Below, one piece after another: positions 1 through 7,151 of a stretch of DNA of 31,424 nucleotides. Made by a program: the position numbers and the translations under genes. Below the pieces are notes generated by a model. It saw nothing but the letters and a program-made list of their open reading frames with translations. It ran no database searches and was not told the DNA's origin. Source of the stretch: JAFAVZ01 sp036009105 (GTDB lineage Bacteria; Acidobacteriota; Thermoanaerobaculia; Gp7-AA8); NCBI GenBank assembly GCA_036009105.1, contig DASYMJ010000185.1:1-31424 (forward strand). The letters are read 5' to 3'. Position 1 is the stretch's first letter; the number at the start of each line of letters is the position of its first letter.

Positions 1-398
1 GAGACTTTGTAGGAGTTGTTGTCGAACTTACCGCCCGCGTGCAGCTCGGTCATGATGACCTCGGCCGCGGAGCGTCCCTCTTCCTTGTGCAGGTCGACCG
101 GAATGCCGCGGCCGTTGTCCTCGACCGTCACCGAGTTGTCGACGTGGATGACCACGCCGACGCGGTTGGCGTAGCCGGCCAGCGCCTCGTCGATCGCGTT
201 GTCGACGACCTCGTAGACCATGTGGTGCAGGCCCGTGATGTCATCGGTATCGCCGATGTACATGCCGGGGCGCTTGCGCACGGCGGCGAGGCCTTTGAGG
301 ACCTTGATGTCTTCCGCGGTGTACGTGGGGTTGTCGGGATTCTCGGGGCTCGGTTGCTGCTCGTCCGCTGGCATATCTGGCGTGTAGTCGTCTGGCAT
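1..398 (-). CDS. gyrB: DNA gyrase subunit B, N-terminal part (cut by window edge)
   Basis: ATPase subunit of DNA gyrase, which introduces negative supercoils ahead of replication forks. Only the first 132 codons are in the window and the gene continues leftward. The visible protein has an acidic, proline-rich N-terminal tail of about 30 residues. It then enters the GHKL ATPase fold: VLKGLAAVRKRPGMYIGD, then VYEVVDNAIDEALAGY with the Mg/ATP-binding Asn box, and VEDNGRGIPVD with the DxGxG box. These are the signatures of GyrB/ParE; its place beside recF, dnaN and dnaA favours GyrB. The ATG at 398 is chosen because it gives the usual short leader before the conserved region; a weak GAAAG lies about 8 nt upstream. 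ParE is the alternative but is unlikely here. Confidence 0.95.
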   Translation of the reverse strand, partial: MPDDYTPDMPADEQQPSPENPDNPTYTAEDIKVLKGLAAVRKRPGMYIGDTDDITGLHHMVYEVVDNAIDEALAGYANRVGVVIHVDNSVTVEDNGRGIPVDLHKEEGRSAAEVIMTELHAGGKFDNNSYKV

Positions 399-505
399 CC
401 GGATCACTTTCTCGTGGACGTTTTCGAGGCGTTACTCGCGGGGCGGCGGGCGCCGTCACGGCGGCCGGGATCGCGAGTGGTTTTCACCGAGGAATGTAAC
501 GGTTT

Positions 506-511
506 ATTGTA
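506..511 (-). promoter_or_regulatory. Candidate -10 box for gyrB
   Basis: In the 129-bp gap between recF and gyrB the minus strand reads TACAAT, 5 of 6 matches to TATAAT, about 108 nt ahead of the gyrB ATG. No good -35 hexamer stands at 16-18 nt, so this is a tentative call. It suggests gyrB can be transcribed separately from the dnaA-dnaN-recF block. Confidence 0.35.
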
Positions 512-527
512 CCGCAAAATTGCGTTT

Positions 528-1670
528 TCAGGCGAAATCTCTTGACGCTGTAACTCGCCCGTTTTCAATGGTTAAGCGGCGGTGCGGACCAGTCTCCAAC
601 GCCTGCAGAAACGACTCCTTGGCGGAGGTGGCGAAGAGCTGCGTCCGGGCGGGCAATCGGGCCAGCAGGTTCTGCAGGATTTCGAGGTCCAATTCAGCGT
701 CCACGTCGTCCAGCAGGAAGATCGGCGTCTCGTCCATTCTCCGGCGGAAAAGCTCGATCTTGGCGAACTTGAGGAAGAGCACGATCATCTTCAGCTCGCC
801 CCCTGAGAGCACCTCGGCCGCCGGGCGGCTCTTGCCGCCGTCAGCGAGCAGAAAATCGAGGTGATCGCGCTGCGGACCGGAGAGCGACATCCGCGCCCGG
901 ATCTCCTCTTTCCGCGTGGCGCGGAGATCAGCCAGGGACGGCCGGTAGACCATGCGCACGCCGCGCACGTGGTAGTCGTGGCGCGCCACGATCTCCTCGT
1001 ACGCGGCCGCGAGCTGCTTGGTGTACGCGGCGCGCGAGGCGGTCACGAGCTCCGCCGCGGCGACGAACTCCTCGTCCCAGGGATCGAGCATCGAAGCCGG
1101 CGCATCGCCCACGCTCACCGCCTGCAGCAGCGCGTTCCGCTGCTTGAGCACGCGGCCGTAGCGCGTCAGCTCATCGAGGTGCGCCGGATGGATGCTGGCC
1201 ACGCCGCGGTCGAGGAAGCGCCGCCGCTCCTCCGGCGCGCCGCGGATGATCTCCAGCCGCGCGGACGAGTAGGCGAAGACGGTGGTCGCATTGAGATAAT
1301 TCGCCAGCGTTACCCGTTCGCCATTGATGAGGAGAACACGCTTCCGTGGCTCACGTAGGGCCGGCTCTCCAGCCGGCCCGGACCGGCTGAGAGCCGGTCC
1401 CACGTTTCCCTCCAGGCCGACGGAGAGCGTCCGCTCCACCTCGCGCTGCACCACGCCGCTCACGAACACGCTCGGCGCGTCGAAGCGGAAGAGGCTCTGC
1501 ACGCGCGGCGTGCGGAAGGACTTGGTGGTGACCAGGAAGTAGATGGCCTCGAGGAGGTTCGTCTTCCCCTGGCCGTTGCGGCCGACCAGGATGTTGGTCT
1601 GCTCGTGAAAGGCCGTCTCGGCCGGCGCGAGGTTGCGGAAGCTGTCGGTGGTCAGCCGGCTGAGGATCAC
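528..1670 (-). CDS. recF: DNA replication and repair protein RecF, with a repeat-encoded internal insert
   Basis: SMC-like ABC ATPase that helps load RecA at single-strand gaps with RecO and RecR. Walker A GRNGQGKTN is at about residues 30-38, the ABC signature LSGGE at 288-292, and Walker B IFLLDDVDAELD at 317-328. The length (380 aa) is normal for the family. The start is GTG at 1670, whose GTGA overlaps the dnaN stop by 4 bp, so recF is translationally coupled to dnaN. Oddity: residues 89-107 (NVGPALSRSG...ALRE) are encoded by a 51-bp palindromic element that occurs elsewhere in this window as an intergenic repeat. The element length is a multiple of three and the frame stays open. It falls between two conserved stretches, where RecF proteins have a variable loop, so the protein is probably functional. 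Confidence 0.95.
   Translation of the reverse strand: MILSRLTTDSFRNLAPAETAFHEQTNILVGRNGQGKTNLLEAIYFLVTTKSFRTPRVQSLFRFDAPSVFVSGVVQREVERTLSVGLEGNVGPALSRSGPAGEPALREPRKRVLLINGERVTLANYLNATTVFAYSSARLEIIRGAPEERRRFLDRGVASIHPAHLDELTRYGRVLKQRNALLQAVSVGDAPASMLDPWDEEFVAAAELVTASRAAYTKQLAAAYEEIVARHDYHVRGVRMVYRPSLADLRATRKEEIRARMSLSGPQRDHLDFLLADGGKSRPAAEVLSGGELKMIVLFLKFAKIELFRRRMDETPIFLLDDVDAELDLEILQNLLARLPARTQLFATSAKESFLQALETGPHRRLTIENGRVTASRDFA
1354..1404. repeat. Palindromic repeat family P2, copy 1 (inside recF)
   Basis: A double hairpin of GGGCCGGCTCTC(C)AGCCGGCCC followed directly by GGACCGGCTGAGAGCCGGTCC, flanked by CACGTAG and CCCACG. It matches the repeat at 9412-9484 closely, apart from C-to-T type changes in the right arm and loss of the central spacer. 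It lies wholly within the recF reading frame. Confidence 0.9.
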
Positions 1671-2803
1671 GCCAATCGCATCGGCATCACGACGTAGAGG
1701 TATTCGTACGGCAGGTCATCGCCGACCGGCGAGGGCTTGCCGATGCACTGGCTGTTCTCGTCCTTCAACTCGAGGGAGACGCTCGGCGTGTCGACGGCGC
1801 TCAGAAAATCGGTCACGTACGCCGCGTTGAGGCCGACGAAAAACGGGTTGCCGGCATAGTCGATGGGGACCGTCTCGCGCGCATCGCCGAGCTCGGGATT
1901 GGTCGAGGAGACGGTGAGCTTGCCAGGCGCGAAATCGAAGCGCACGGCGCGCGTCCGCTCGTTGGCGACGAGAGAGATGCGGCGGATGGTGGAGAGCAGC
2001 CGCTCCCGGTCGACCATCACCCGGCGGTCATTGTCGCGGGAGATCACTTCCATGTAGTTCGGGAAGTTGACGTCGATCATGCGGGCCAGCAGGCGCCGCT
2101 CGCCGGCGTCGAAGAAGAGCTGGTTGTCGGAGACGCCGAAGCGAACCTCGTTCCCTTCGCCGGCCGACTCGAGGCGCAAAATTTCTTCGAGCGCCTTGCG
2201 CGGAATGAGGATGGTGAGGTCGCTGCCCTTCTTCTTGCCGTTGCCGCCGGCGGCGTACGGGAAGTTGATCAGCGCCATGCGGTGCCCGTCGGTGGCCACC
2301 ATCTCCAGCTTGGCCGGCTGCACCTTGAGCAGCGCGCCGTTGAGCTGGAACCGGGTCTCCTCGTGCGTGATGGCGAACTTCACTTTGCCCACCATCGTCT
2401 TGAGCTCATCGAGCGGGATGGAGTACGCATCGGTCACCGACACGGTCGGCAGCGTCGGGTAGTCCTCGGCGGGCAATCCGAGGAGGCGAAACTTGGCCGT
2501 GCCGGACTCGATGAGCATCGAGTTGTTTTCCTGCAGGGTCATGTGCACGTCTTCATCGGGGAGGGAGCGGACCACGTCGAAGAGGCGCTTGGCCTCGATG
2601 GTGACGCCGCCCGGCGTCGTGATTTTTGCGGCGCAGGAACTGAGGATCGTGACGTCGAGGTCCGTGGCCGCGATCTGCAGACGACCGTCCGTGGCCCTGA
2701 GCAGGACGTTCGACAGAATGGGGATCGTCGAGCGCTTTTCGACGACGCCCTGGCACAGCTGTAGCTCTTTCTGCAGATCGGCTTTTGCGACCGTCAGCTC
2801 CAT
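1667..2803 (-). CDS. dnaN: DNA polymerase III sliding clamp, beta subunit
   Basis: Ring-shaped processivity clamp that tethers DNA polymerase III and other factors to DNA. The 378-aa protein opens MELTVAKADLQKELQLCQGV, the usual DnaN start, and contains VVEKRSTIPILSNVLL. It ends YLYVVMPMRLA, the conserved C-terminal strand of the clamp that forms part of the partner-binding pocket. Three clamp domains are expected over this length. The ATG at 2803 has a good Shine-Dalgarno, GGAAGAG, about 3 nt upstream. The stop overlaps the recF GTG. It lies downstream of dnaA on the same strand but is separated from it by a 343-bp gap holding its own promoter candidate and a repeat. Confidence 0.98.
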   Translation of the reverse strand: MELTVAKADLQKELQLCQGVVEKRSTIPILSNVLLRATDGRLQIAATDLDVTILSSCAAKITTPGGVTIEAKRLFDVVRSLPDEDVHMTLQENNSMLIESGTAKFRLLGLPAEDYPTLPTVSVTDAYSIPLDELKTMVGKVKFAITHEETRFQLNGALLKVQPAKLEMVATDGHRMALINFPYAAGGNGKKKGSDLTILIPRKALEEILRLESAGEGNEVRFGVSDNQLFFDAGERRLLARMIDVNFPNYMEVISRDNDRRVMVDRERLLSTIRRISLVANERTRAVRFDFAPGKLTVSSTNPELGDARETVPIDYAGNPFFVGLNAAYVTDFLSAVDTPSVSLELKDENSQCIGKPSPVGDDLPYEYLYVVMPMRLA

Positions 2804-2897
2804 GTCTCTTCCTTCAGACCAAGAGTTCTTTCTTGTTTAGTAGTCGTAGTAGTGGATACGAGAGGAAAACCTTTGGACGACCCGCAAAGGCCTCGAA

Positions 2898-2906
2898 AGT
2901 ATAGCA
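2898..2906 (-). promoter_or_regulatory. Candidate extended -10 promoter for dnaN
   Basis: The minus strand reads TGCTATACT, an extended -10 (TGn followed by TATACT, 5 of 6 to consensus). No clear -35 is visible at 16-18 nt, which an extended -10 can tolerate. Transcription would start about 90 nt before the dnaN ATG. Confidence 0.5.
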
Positions 2907-3049
2907 GTTCACGGAGGTTCGAGCCTGCGGGTTTTGAGGAGGGAAAACGGAGGAAATGTTCGCTGTTTTCCGCAGTGTCTCGCGCCGGATGGCTCGGGTT
3001 CGTTTTTCTCCGCAGGGTTTCAACAGGGTGATCCACATGCTTTGTCCGG

Positions 3050-3138
3050 GTGTCATCCAGAGATCTGAAGACAGCGAAAGGATCCGTACCGCAAGATCGG
3101 TCCGGATCCTTCGGCGGCCGTGCGCCTCAGGATGACAC
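3050..3138. repeat. Palindromic repeat family P1, copy A
   Basis: An 89-bp inverted-repeat element with outer ends GTGTCATCC and TCAGGATGACAC. The inner arms are GCGAAAGGATCC and GGATCCTTCGG around a centre containing GCAAGATCGG. It is the most diverged of four copies in the window (others at 11393, 13662, 20923). It sits 11 bp past the dnaA stop codon. Confidence 0.93.
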
Positions 3139-3146
3139 CGTCCGCG

Positions 3147-4451
3147 CTACCGGAACTGTTTCTTCAGCGTATCGATCGTTCTGGCGAACTGCTGATCGTT
3201 CTCGATCATGTCCGAGATCTTCTCCACCGAGTGCATCACGGTGGAGTGGTGCTTATTGTTGAAGAGCTTGCCGATCTCCGGGTAGGAAAGGTCCGTCAGC
3301 TCCTTGCACATCCACATCGCCACTTGGCGGGGGAAGACGACCGTCTGGGTGTTCGTCTTCGACTTGAGGTTCGTCACCGTCTGCCCGTAGTGGGCGGCGA
3401 CGACGCGCATGATCTCCGCCCCGGTGATCGGTTTGTTCTCTTTCGTCAGCAGGTCCTTGAGCGCCTCGCGGGCCAGATCCACCGTCACCGGCTTGCCGGC
3501 CAGCGAGGCGAAGACGGCGATCTTGTTCAGGTGCCCTTCCAGCTCGCGGACGTTCGAACGAACCCGTTCGGCCAGGAAGAGGGCAACGTCCTGCGGCAGG
3601 TCGACCTTCTTCTCATCGGCCTTGCGGCGGAGGATGGCCACCTTCGTCTCCAGATCGGGCGGCTGGATGTCCGCGATGAGGCCCCACTCGAAGCGGGAGC
3701 GGAGGCGCTCTTCGATGGTGGGGATCTCCTTCGGCGGCCGGTCGGAGGTGAAGACGATCTGCCGCTGCGCTTCATAGAGCGCATTGAAGGTGTGAAAGAA
3801 CTCCTCCTGTGTCCGCTCCTTGCCGGCGATGAACTGGATGTCGTCGAGCAGGAGCGCGTCGGCAGTGCGGTAACGGTCGCGGAAGGACTGCATCCGGTCG
3901 TAGCGGATGGAGGTGATGAGGTCGGTCACGAAGGCATCGGCCGACATGTAGACGACCCGCTTCTGCAGGTTCGAGTCGCGGATGGCCTGGCCGATGGCCT
4001 GGATGAGATGCGTTTTGCCGAGGCCGGCTCCGCCGTAGATGAAGAGGGGATTGAAGGAGCCGGAGGGATTCTCCGCGATCGACATCGAGGCGGCGTAGGC
4101 CAGCTGGTTCGAGCTGCCGACCACGAAGGAGTCGAAGCGGTAGCGCGGGTTGAAGATGGCCGGAGCGAACTCTTCGCGGGGAGGGGGAGGGGCGACGGCG
4201 ATGTCGTCCAGCGAGTCGGAGTCGACCACGAAGTGGATCTGCATCCGGTCGGGAGAGATCTCGGTCAGGACCTGGCGGATCTGCGAGCCGAAGCGCTCCC
4301 GGATCTCGTCCACAAACCGTTGCGACGGCACGCTGACGTCGATCGTGTCCCCCTTCTGAGCGACGAACCGGGTAGGAGCGAACCAGCTCTCATACTCCGA
4401 TCGATCAACGAGTTGCTCGACGCGGGAAAGTACGTGCTTCCAAACGTTCAT
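3147..4451 (-). CDS. dnaA: Chromosomal replication initiator protein DnaA
   Basis: AAA+ ATPase that binds DnaA boxes, melts oriC and loads the replicative helicase. The domains are in order. Domain I (MNVWKHVLSRVEQ..YESWFAPTR) covers about 1-80, followed by a short proline-rich linker (APPPPREE) at 87-94. The AAA+ core has Walker A GGAGLGKTH (140-148), Walker B LLLDDIQF (200-207) and the arginine-finger region RLRSRFEWG (249-257). Domain IV ends with the DnaA signature HHSTVMHSVEKISD (401-414), which contacts the DnaA box. The length of 434 aa is normal. The ATG at 4451 is preceded by a run of six C and no Shine-Dalgarno, but upstream codons are not plausible. It diverges from rpmH, with the presumed oriC in between. 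Confidence 0.98.
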   Translation of the reverse strand: MNVWKHVLSRVEQLVDRSEYESWFAPTRFVAQKGDTIDVSVPSQRFVDEIRERFGSQIRQVLTEISPDRMQIHFVVDSDSLDDIAVAPPPPREEFAPAIFNPRYRFDSFVVGSSNQLAYAASMSIAENPSGSFNPLFIYGGAGLGKTHLIQAIGQAIRDSNLQKRVVYMSADAFVTDLITSIRYDRMQSFRDRYRTADALLLDDIQFIAGKERTQEEFFHTFNALYEAQRQIVFTSDRPPKEIPTIEERLRSRFEWGLIADIQPPDLETKVAILRRKADEKKVDLPQDVALFLAERVRSNVRELEGHLNKIAVFASLAGKPVTVDLAREALKDLLTKENKPITGAEIMRVVAAHYGQTVTNLKSKTNTQTVVFPRQVAMWMCKELTDLSYPEIGKLFNNKHHSTVMHSVEKISDMIENDQQFARTIDTLKKQFR

Positions 4452-4472
4452 GGGGGGACGCTATCTTGTTGA

Positions 4473-4518
4473 CAATCCACAGTTTTTCCACAATCTGCGG
4501 AAATTCTGTTCTGGATAA
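4473..4518. promoter_or_regulatory. Cluster of DnaA-box-like sites upstream of dnaA
   Basis: Three 9-mers lie within 46 bp. CAATCCACA at 4473-4481 matches 7 of 9 to TTATCCACA. TTTTCCACA at 4484-4492 fits the relaxed TTWTNCACA consensus. On the minus strand, TTATCCAGA at 4510-4518 matches 8 of 9. They could serve origin firing, dnaA autoregulation or both. Confidence 0.55.
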
Positions 4519-4527
4519 GGGTCGGTG

Positions 4528-4536
4528 AGTCTAGCA
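4528..4536 (-). promoter_or_regulatory. Candidate extended -10 promoter for dnaA
   Basis: The minus strand reads TGCTAGACT, an extended -10 of the same form as the dnaN candidate (TGCTATACT). The DnaA-box-like cluster lies between it and the dnaA ATG, a position suited to autorepression. No -35 match is seen because that region is occupied by the inverted repeat. Confidence 0.4.
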
Positions 4537-4544
4537 CAGCAGCA

Positions 4545-4645
4545 GGCGAGCAGCGGGCGGCGAACAGCGAGCAGGAGAACGAGCGACGCTCTGGCGTGAA
4601 TCTCGCCCGATTCTCCTGCTCGGTGCCCGCTGCCCGCCGCTCGCC
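4545..4645. repeat. Long imperfect inverted repeat (family P4) in the origin gap
   Basis: Two arms of about 40 nt (4545-4584 and 4606-4645) pair with roughly 80 percent identity around a spacer of about 21 nt. The left arm begins GGCGAGCAGCGGGCGGCGAA and the right arm ends CCGCTGCCCGCCGCTCGCC. It can form a long, very GC-rich hairpin or cruciform between the dnaA and rpmH promoters. Only one copy is in the window. Confidence 0.85.
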
Positions 4646-4691
4646 AACCCGGAATTAACCTCCCGGCAACCGAGTTTGGCCGCTTGCTTCG

Positions 4692-4720
4692 TTGACCGTT
4701 CGCGGCGGCGTGGCTATACT
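4692..4720 (+). promoter_or_regulatory. Sigma-70 type promoter of rpmH
   Basis: TTGACC at 4692-4697 and TATACT at 4715-4720 are separated by exactly 17 nt. Each hexamer matches consensus at 5 of 6 positions. Transcription would start near 4727, about 30 nt ahead of the rpmH ATG. This is the clearest promoter in the window and probably drives rpmH-rnpA-yidD-yidC-jag and onward. Confidence 0.85.
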
Positions 4721-4757
4721 CACCGCTTTCTTTTCAGAAGGTTAGGAAAAATCGATC

Positions 4758-4892
4758 ATGAAGCGTACTTTTCAGCCGAACAACCGCCGCCGGAAGCGCA
4801 CCCACGGCTTCCTCGTCCGCATGCGCACCAAGGACGGGCAGGCGGTGCTCTCGCGGCGTCGCCGCAAGGGCCGCAAGCGTCTGGCCGTCTGA
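4758..4892 (+). CDS. rpmH: 50S ribosomal protein L34
   Basis: A 44-aa, very basic ribosomal protein of the large subunit. It begins MKRTFQPNNRRRKRTHGFLV and continues through RMRTKDGQAVLSRRRRKGRKRL, which is the L34 signature throughout. The length is exactly in the family range (44-46 aa). AGGA at 4744-4747 and AAGG just upstream are possible Shine-Dalgarno sites. It is the first gene after the 4692-4720 promoter and lies divergent from dnaA, its usual position. The stop at 4890-4892 is 11 bp before the chosen rnpA start. Confidence 0.97.
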   Translation: MKRTFQPNNRRRKRTHGFLVRMRTKDGQAVLSRRRRKGRKRLAV

Positions 4893-4903
4893 CGGCCGTT
4901 CTC

Positions 4904-5269
4904 GTGGATTCCCCGCAGGGGCTGCCCAAAGAGAAGCGAATCGCGAAACGGCGAGAGTTCCTGCGGGTTTACGAAACAGGCCGCAAGCTCTTTTCCCGTT
5001 ACTCGGTGCTCTTCTTCCTCCCCAACGATCTGTCCCATTCACGGATCGGCATCACGGCGACGAAGAAGGCTGGCAAAGCAAACGTTCGCAACCGTCTGAA
5101 GCGCTGGACGCGCGAGACCTACCGCCGCCAGCGCGACCCCCTCGGCCTCGACCGGCTCTCGATGGATTTCGTCGTGAATGTCAAACCGAACGCCGCCGAG
5201 GCGTCTTTTCGCGATTACAGTGAGGACCTGACCAGGGTCCTGCGGCGCGTTGTGAGCGAGCGTCCCTGA
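4904..5269 (+). CDS. rnpA: Ribonuclease P protein component
   Basis: Protein subunit of RNase P, which with the RNA subunit removes 5' leaders from precursor tRNAs. Visible hallmarks are LPKEKRIAKRREFLRVY near the N-terminus, a central strand RIGITATKKAGKANVRNRLKR containing the RNR box that contacts the RNA, and a following WTRETYRR helix. With the GTG at 4904 the product is 121 aa, a usual length. The frame stays open much further upstream, through rpmH in another frame, and I rejected that extension. No clear Shine-Dalgarno is seen, so translation is probably coupled to rpmH; a CTG at 4889 overlapping the rpmH stop is a less likely start. Confidence 0.93.
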   Translation: MDSPQGLPKEKRIAKRREFLRVYETGRKLFSRYSVLFFLPNDLSHSRIGITATKKAGKANVRNRLKRWTRETYRRQRDPLGLDRLSMDFVVNVKPNAAEASFRDYSEDLTRVLRRVVSERP

Positions 5270-5279
5270 CCAACGCAAA

Positions 5280-5489
5280 ATGCGCGCGGCAGCCCTCTTC
5301 CTTCTCCGCGTCTACAAGCGATTCATCTCGCCTCTGCTGCCGCCGCTCTGCCGCTTCGAGCCCACCTGTTCCATGTACATGGCGCAAGCCATCCAAAAGC
5401 ACGGCGTCCTGCGCGGCCTCTGGCTCGGCCTGCGCCGTCTCGCCCGCTGTCACCCTTTGAATGCCGGAGGCTGGGACCCGGTCCCATAA
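5280..5489 (+). CDS. yidD: Membrane protein insertion efficiency factor YidD
   Basis: A small (69 aa) membrane-associated protein that assists YidC/Sec insertion of inner-membrane proteins. The whole family pattern is visible: LLRVYKRFISPLLPPLCRFEPTCS near the N-terminus, MYMAQAIQKHG, and the C-terminal RRLARCHPLNAGGWDPVP. The ATG at 5280 is 10 bp after the rnpA stop. The stop codon TAA directly abuts the yidC ATG, so the two genes are tightly linked, as is usual in the rpmH-rnpA-yidD-yidC cluster. Confidence 0.96.
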   Translation: MRAAALFLLRVYKRFISPLLPPLCRFEPTCSMYMAQAIQKHGVLRGLWLGLRRLARCHPLNAGGWDPVP

Positions 5490-7151
5490 ATGGAAAAGCG
5501 CATCTTCATCGCCGTTCTGATCTCGCTCGCCTTCCTGTGGCTCTGGGCGGCGGTCGCACCGAAGCTCTTCCCCGAGCTCGTCAAGCAACCGCCCAAACCA
5601 GCAGCCGTGACGGAGCAGGCGCCGGCAACATCGACGTCGACCGCCGCAGCTGCCACCACCTCGTCCACCACCACCCAACCGCCCGCCGCTCCCGCTCCGG
5701 CCGTCGTTCCCGCCGCTGCTCCGATCGCCGCGGCGCAGACGATCTACACCCTGGTCGAGACGCCGGAGTTCGTGGCGCGCTTCTCCAACCGCGGCGCGCA
5801 GCTGACCTCGTTCCAGCTCAAGCAGTACCGTGAGAAAGACGGCTCGCCGCTGGAGCTGGTCAAGGCGCGCGAGGCCACTCGCGACGACTTCCCTTTCGCC
5901 ATCGAGACGCGCGATGCGGCCGTCAACCGCAAGCTCAACGGTGGTCTCTACTCCCTGACCGACCGCACCGACGGCGGACATCGCGTGCTCGAGTACCGCT
6001 GGTCGGACGGCCGGATCTCGGCCACCAAGACCTTCCGCATCGGCGCCGAGTACCTCTTCGACTTCTCGTCCAGCGTGTCGCCGGCGACCCCTTACCGCCT
6101 CATCGTCGGCCCCGGCCTGCGCACCCTGGCCGGCGACGAGAAGGACAGCCAGTTCATCGTCACCGGCAACGCCGTGGTCCAGCGCGAGGGCAAGCTGAAG
6201 GTAGTCAACCGCGAGAAGGCGGACGTGATCAGCAACCTCGGTCCCGTGGAGTACATCGGTGTGGAGGACAACTACTTCCTCGTCGCCCTCAAGCCGACGA
6301 AAGCGGGGGAGGGCCTGCTCACCCGCATCGAGCTCCCCACCGGCCCGAAGACGAAGCGCCGCGATCTCTACGTCGGCCTCAATGCGGCGCCGGACGGCAC
6401 CATCGCCGGCTCGGCGTTCTTCGGCCCGAAGCAGACGCAGATCCTCGATCAGTACGGCCTGGAGAAGACGCTGCAGTTCGGCATGTTCGGCGTCATCGCG
6501 CGCGTGCTGCTCACCGCGCTGATGTGGATCAACGGCTACGTCCACAACTACGGCTGGGCCATCGTCCTGCTGACGGTGATCATCAAGCTGCTGCTCTATC
6601 CGCTGCAGCACAAGCAGAACGTCTCGATGAAGAAGATGCAGCGGCTGCAGCCGAAGATGGAGGCCATCCGCAACCGCTACAAGAAGTCGAAGACGGACGT
6701 CGAGCAGCGCAACAAGATGAACCAGGAGATCATGGGCCTTTACCAGAAGGAGGGGATCAACCCCATGGGCGGCTGCTGGCCCATCCTTCTGCAGGTCCCC
6801 ATCCTGTGGGGCTTTTACGGCCTGCTCTCCCGCTCCATCGAGCTGCGCGGCGCGCCTTGGATTCTCTGGATCCACGATCTCTCGACCAAGGATCCTTACT
6901 ATGTGCTGCCGCTGCTGATGACCATCACCATGTTCATCCAGCAGACGATCACGCCGGCCACGGGCGATGCGGCGCAGCGGCGAATGTTCCTCATCATGCC
7001 GCTGATCTTCGGCTGGATCTTCAAGGAGTTCCCGAGTGGTCTCGTGCTCTACTGGCTCGTGCAGAACATCTTGACGATCGCCCAGATGATGATCATGAAT
7101 AAATACTGGAAAGAGCATCCGGATGATGCGAAGCCTCAGGGGGGCGCATGA
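5490..7151 (+). CDS. yidC: Membrane protein insertase YidC
   Basis: Inserts and folds inner-membrane proteins, alone or with SecYEG; subunits of F-type ATP synthase are known clients. The 553-aa protein has an N-terminal membrane anchor (about 5-25, FIAVLISLAFLWLWAAV). A Pro/Ala/Thr-rich linker (about 30-80) and a large periplasmic beta domain follow. The conserved 60-kDa insertase core starts near residue 340 with YGWAIVLLTVIIKLLLYPL. It includes the cytoplasmic helical hairpin (MKKMQRLQPKMEAIRNRYK), PMGGCWPILLQVPILWGFY and the last helix pair ending QMMIMNKYW. The two-part architecture fits a Gram-negative-type YidC. The last 4 bp (ATGA) overlap the jag start. Confidence 0.97.
   Translation: MEKRIFIAVLISLAFLWLWAAVAPKLFPELVKQPPKPAAVTEQAPATSTSTAAAATTSSTTTQPPAAPAPAVVPAAAPIAAAQTIYTLVETPEFVARFSNRGAQLTSFQLKQYREKDGSPLELVKAREATRDDFPFAIETRDAAVNRKLNGGLYSLTDRTDGGHRVLEYRWSDGRISATKTFRIGAEYLFDFSSSVSPATPYRLIVGPGLRTLAGDEKDSQFIVTGNAVVQREGKLKVVNREKADVISNLGPVEYIGVEDNYFLVALKPTKAGEGLLTRIELPTGPKTKRRDLYVGLNAAPDGTIAGSAFFGPKQTQILDQYGLEKTLQFGMFGVIARVLLTALMWINGYVHNYGWAIVLLTVIIKLLLYPLQHKQNVSMKKMQRLQPKMEAIRNRYKKSKTDVEQRNKMNQEIMGLYQKEGINPMGGCWPILLQVPILWGFYGLLSRSIELRGAPWILWIHDLSTKDPYYVLPLLMTITMFIQQTITPATGDAAQRRMFLIMPLIFGWIFKEFPSGLVLYWLVQNILTIAQMMIMNKYWKEHPDDAKPQGGA

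Larger units (their letters stand above)
2804..3146. other. dnaA-dnaN intergenic region, 343 bp
   Basis: No gene seen. From the dnaA side it holds a P1 palindromic repeat (3050-3138), which starts 8 bp past the dnaA stop. Next come two DnaA-box-like 9-mers: TGATCCACA at 3029-3037 (one mismatch to TTATCCACA) and TTTTCCGCA at 2966-2974 (two mismatches). The extended -10 of dnaN is at 2898-2906, followed by a leader of about 90 nt. The boxes may reflect DnaA control of dnaN, or a second half of a bipartite origin. Both are inference. Confidence 0.6.
4452..4757. other. Candidate oriC in the dnaA-rpmH divergent gap
   Basis: This 306-bp gap holds no gene. All replication genes read away from it to the left and all translation genes read away to the right, as at many bacterial origins. 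It contains three DnaA-box-like 9-mers next to dnaA (4473-4518), an extended -10 for dnaA (4528-4536), a 101-bp inverted repeat (4545-4645), a short AT-richer piece (GGAATTAACC) and a textbook promoter for rpmH (4692-4720). I did not see a clear AT-rich unwinding element, so the exact origin remains unproven. Confidence 0.6.

Noticed and set aside
513..524. Small CGCAA-AA-TTGCG hairpin followed by TTTT after recF
   Set aside because: It has a 5-bp stem and a 2-nt loop, and the T-run on the plus strand is on the wrong strand for recF; too weak to call a terminator.
3120..4472. 450-codon plus-strand open frame opposite dnaA
   Set aside because: Shadow of dnaA; the sense gene shows all DnaA motifs and the antisense product has none.
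5181..7118. Long minus-strand open frame (about 645 codons) opposite yidC
   Set aside because: Composition is that of an antisense frame in GC-rich DNA, with no domain, and it fully overlaps yidC, whose motifs are complete.
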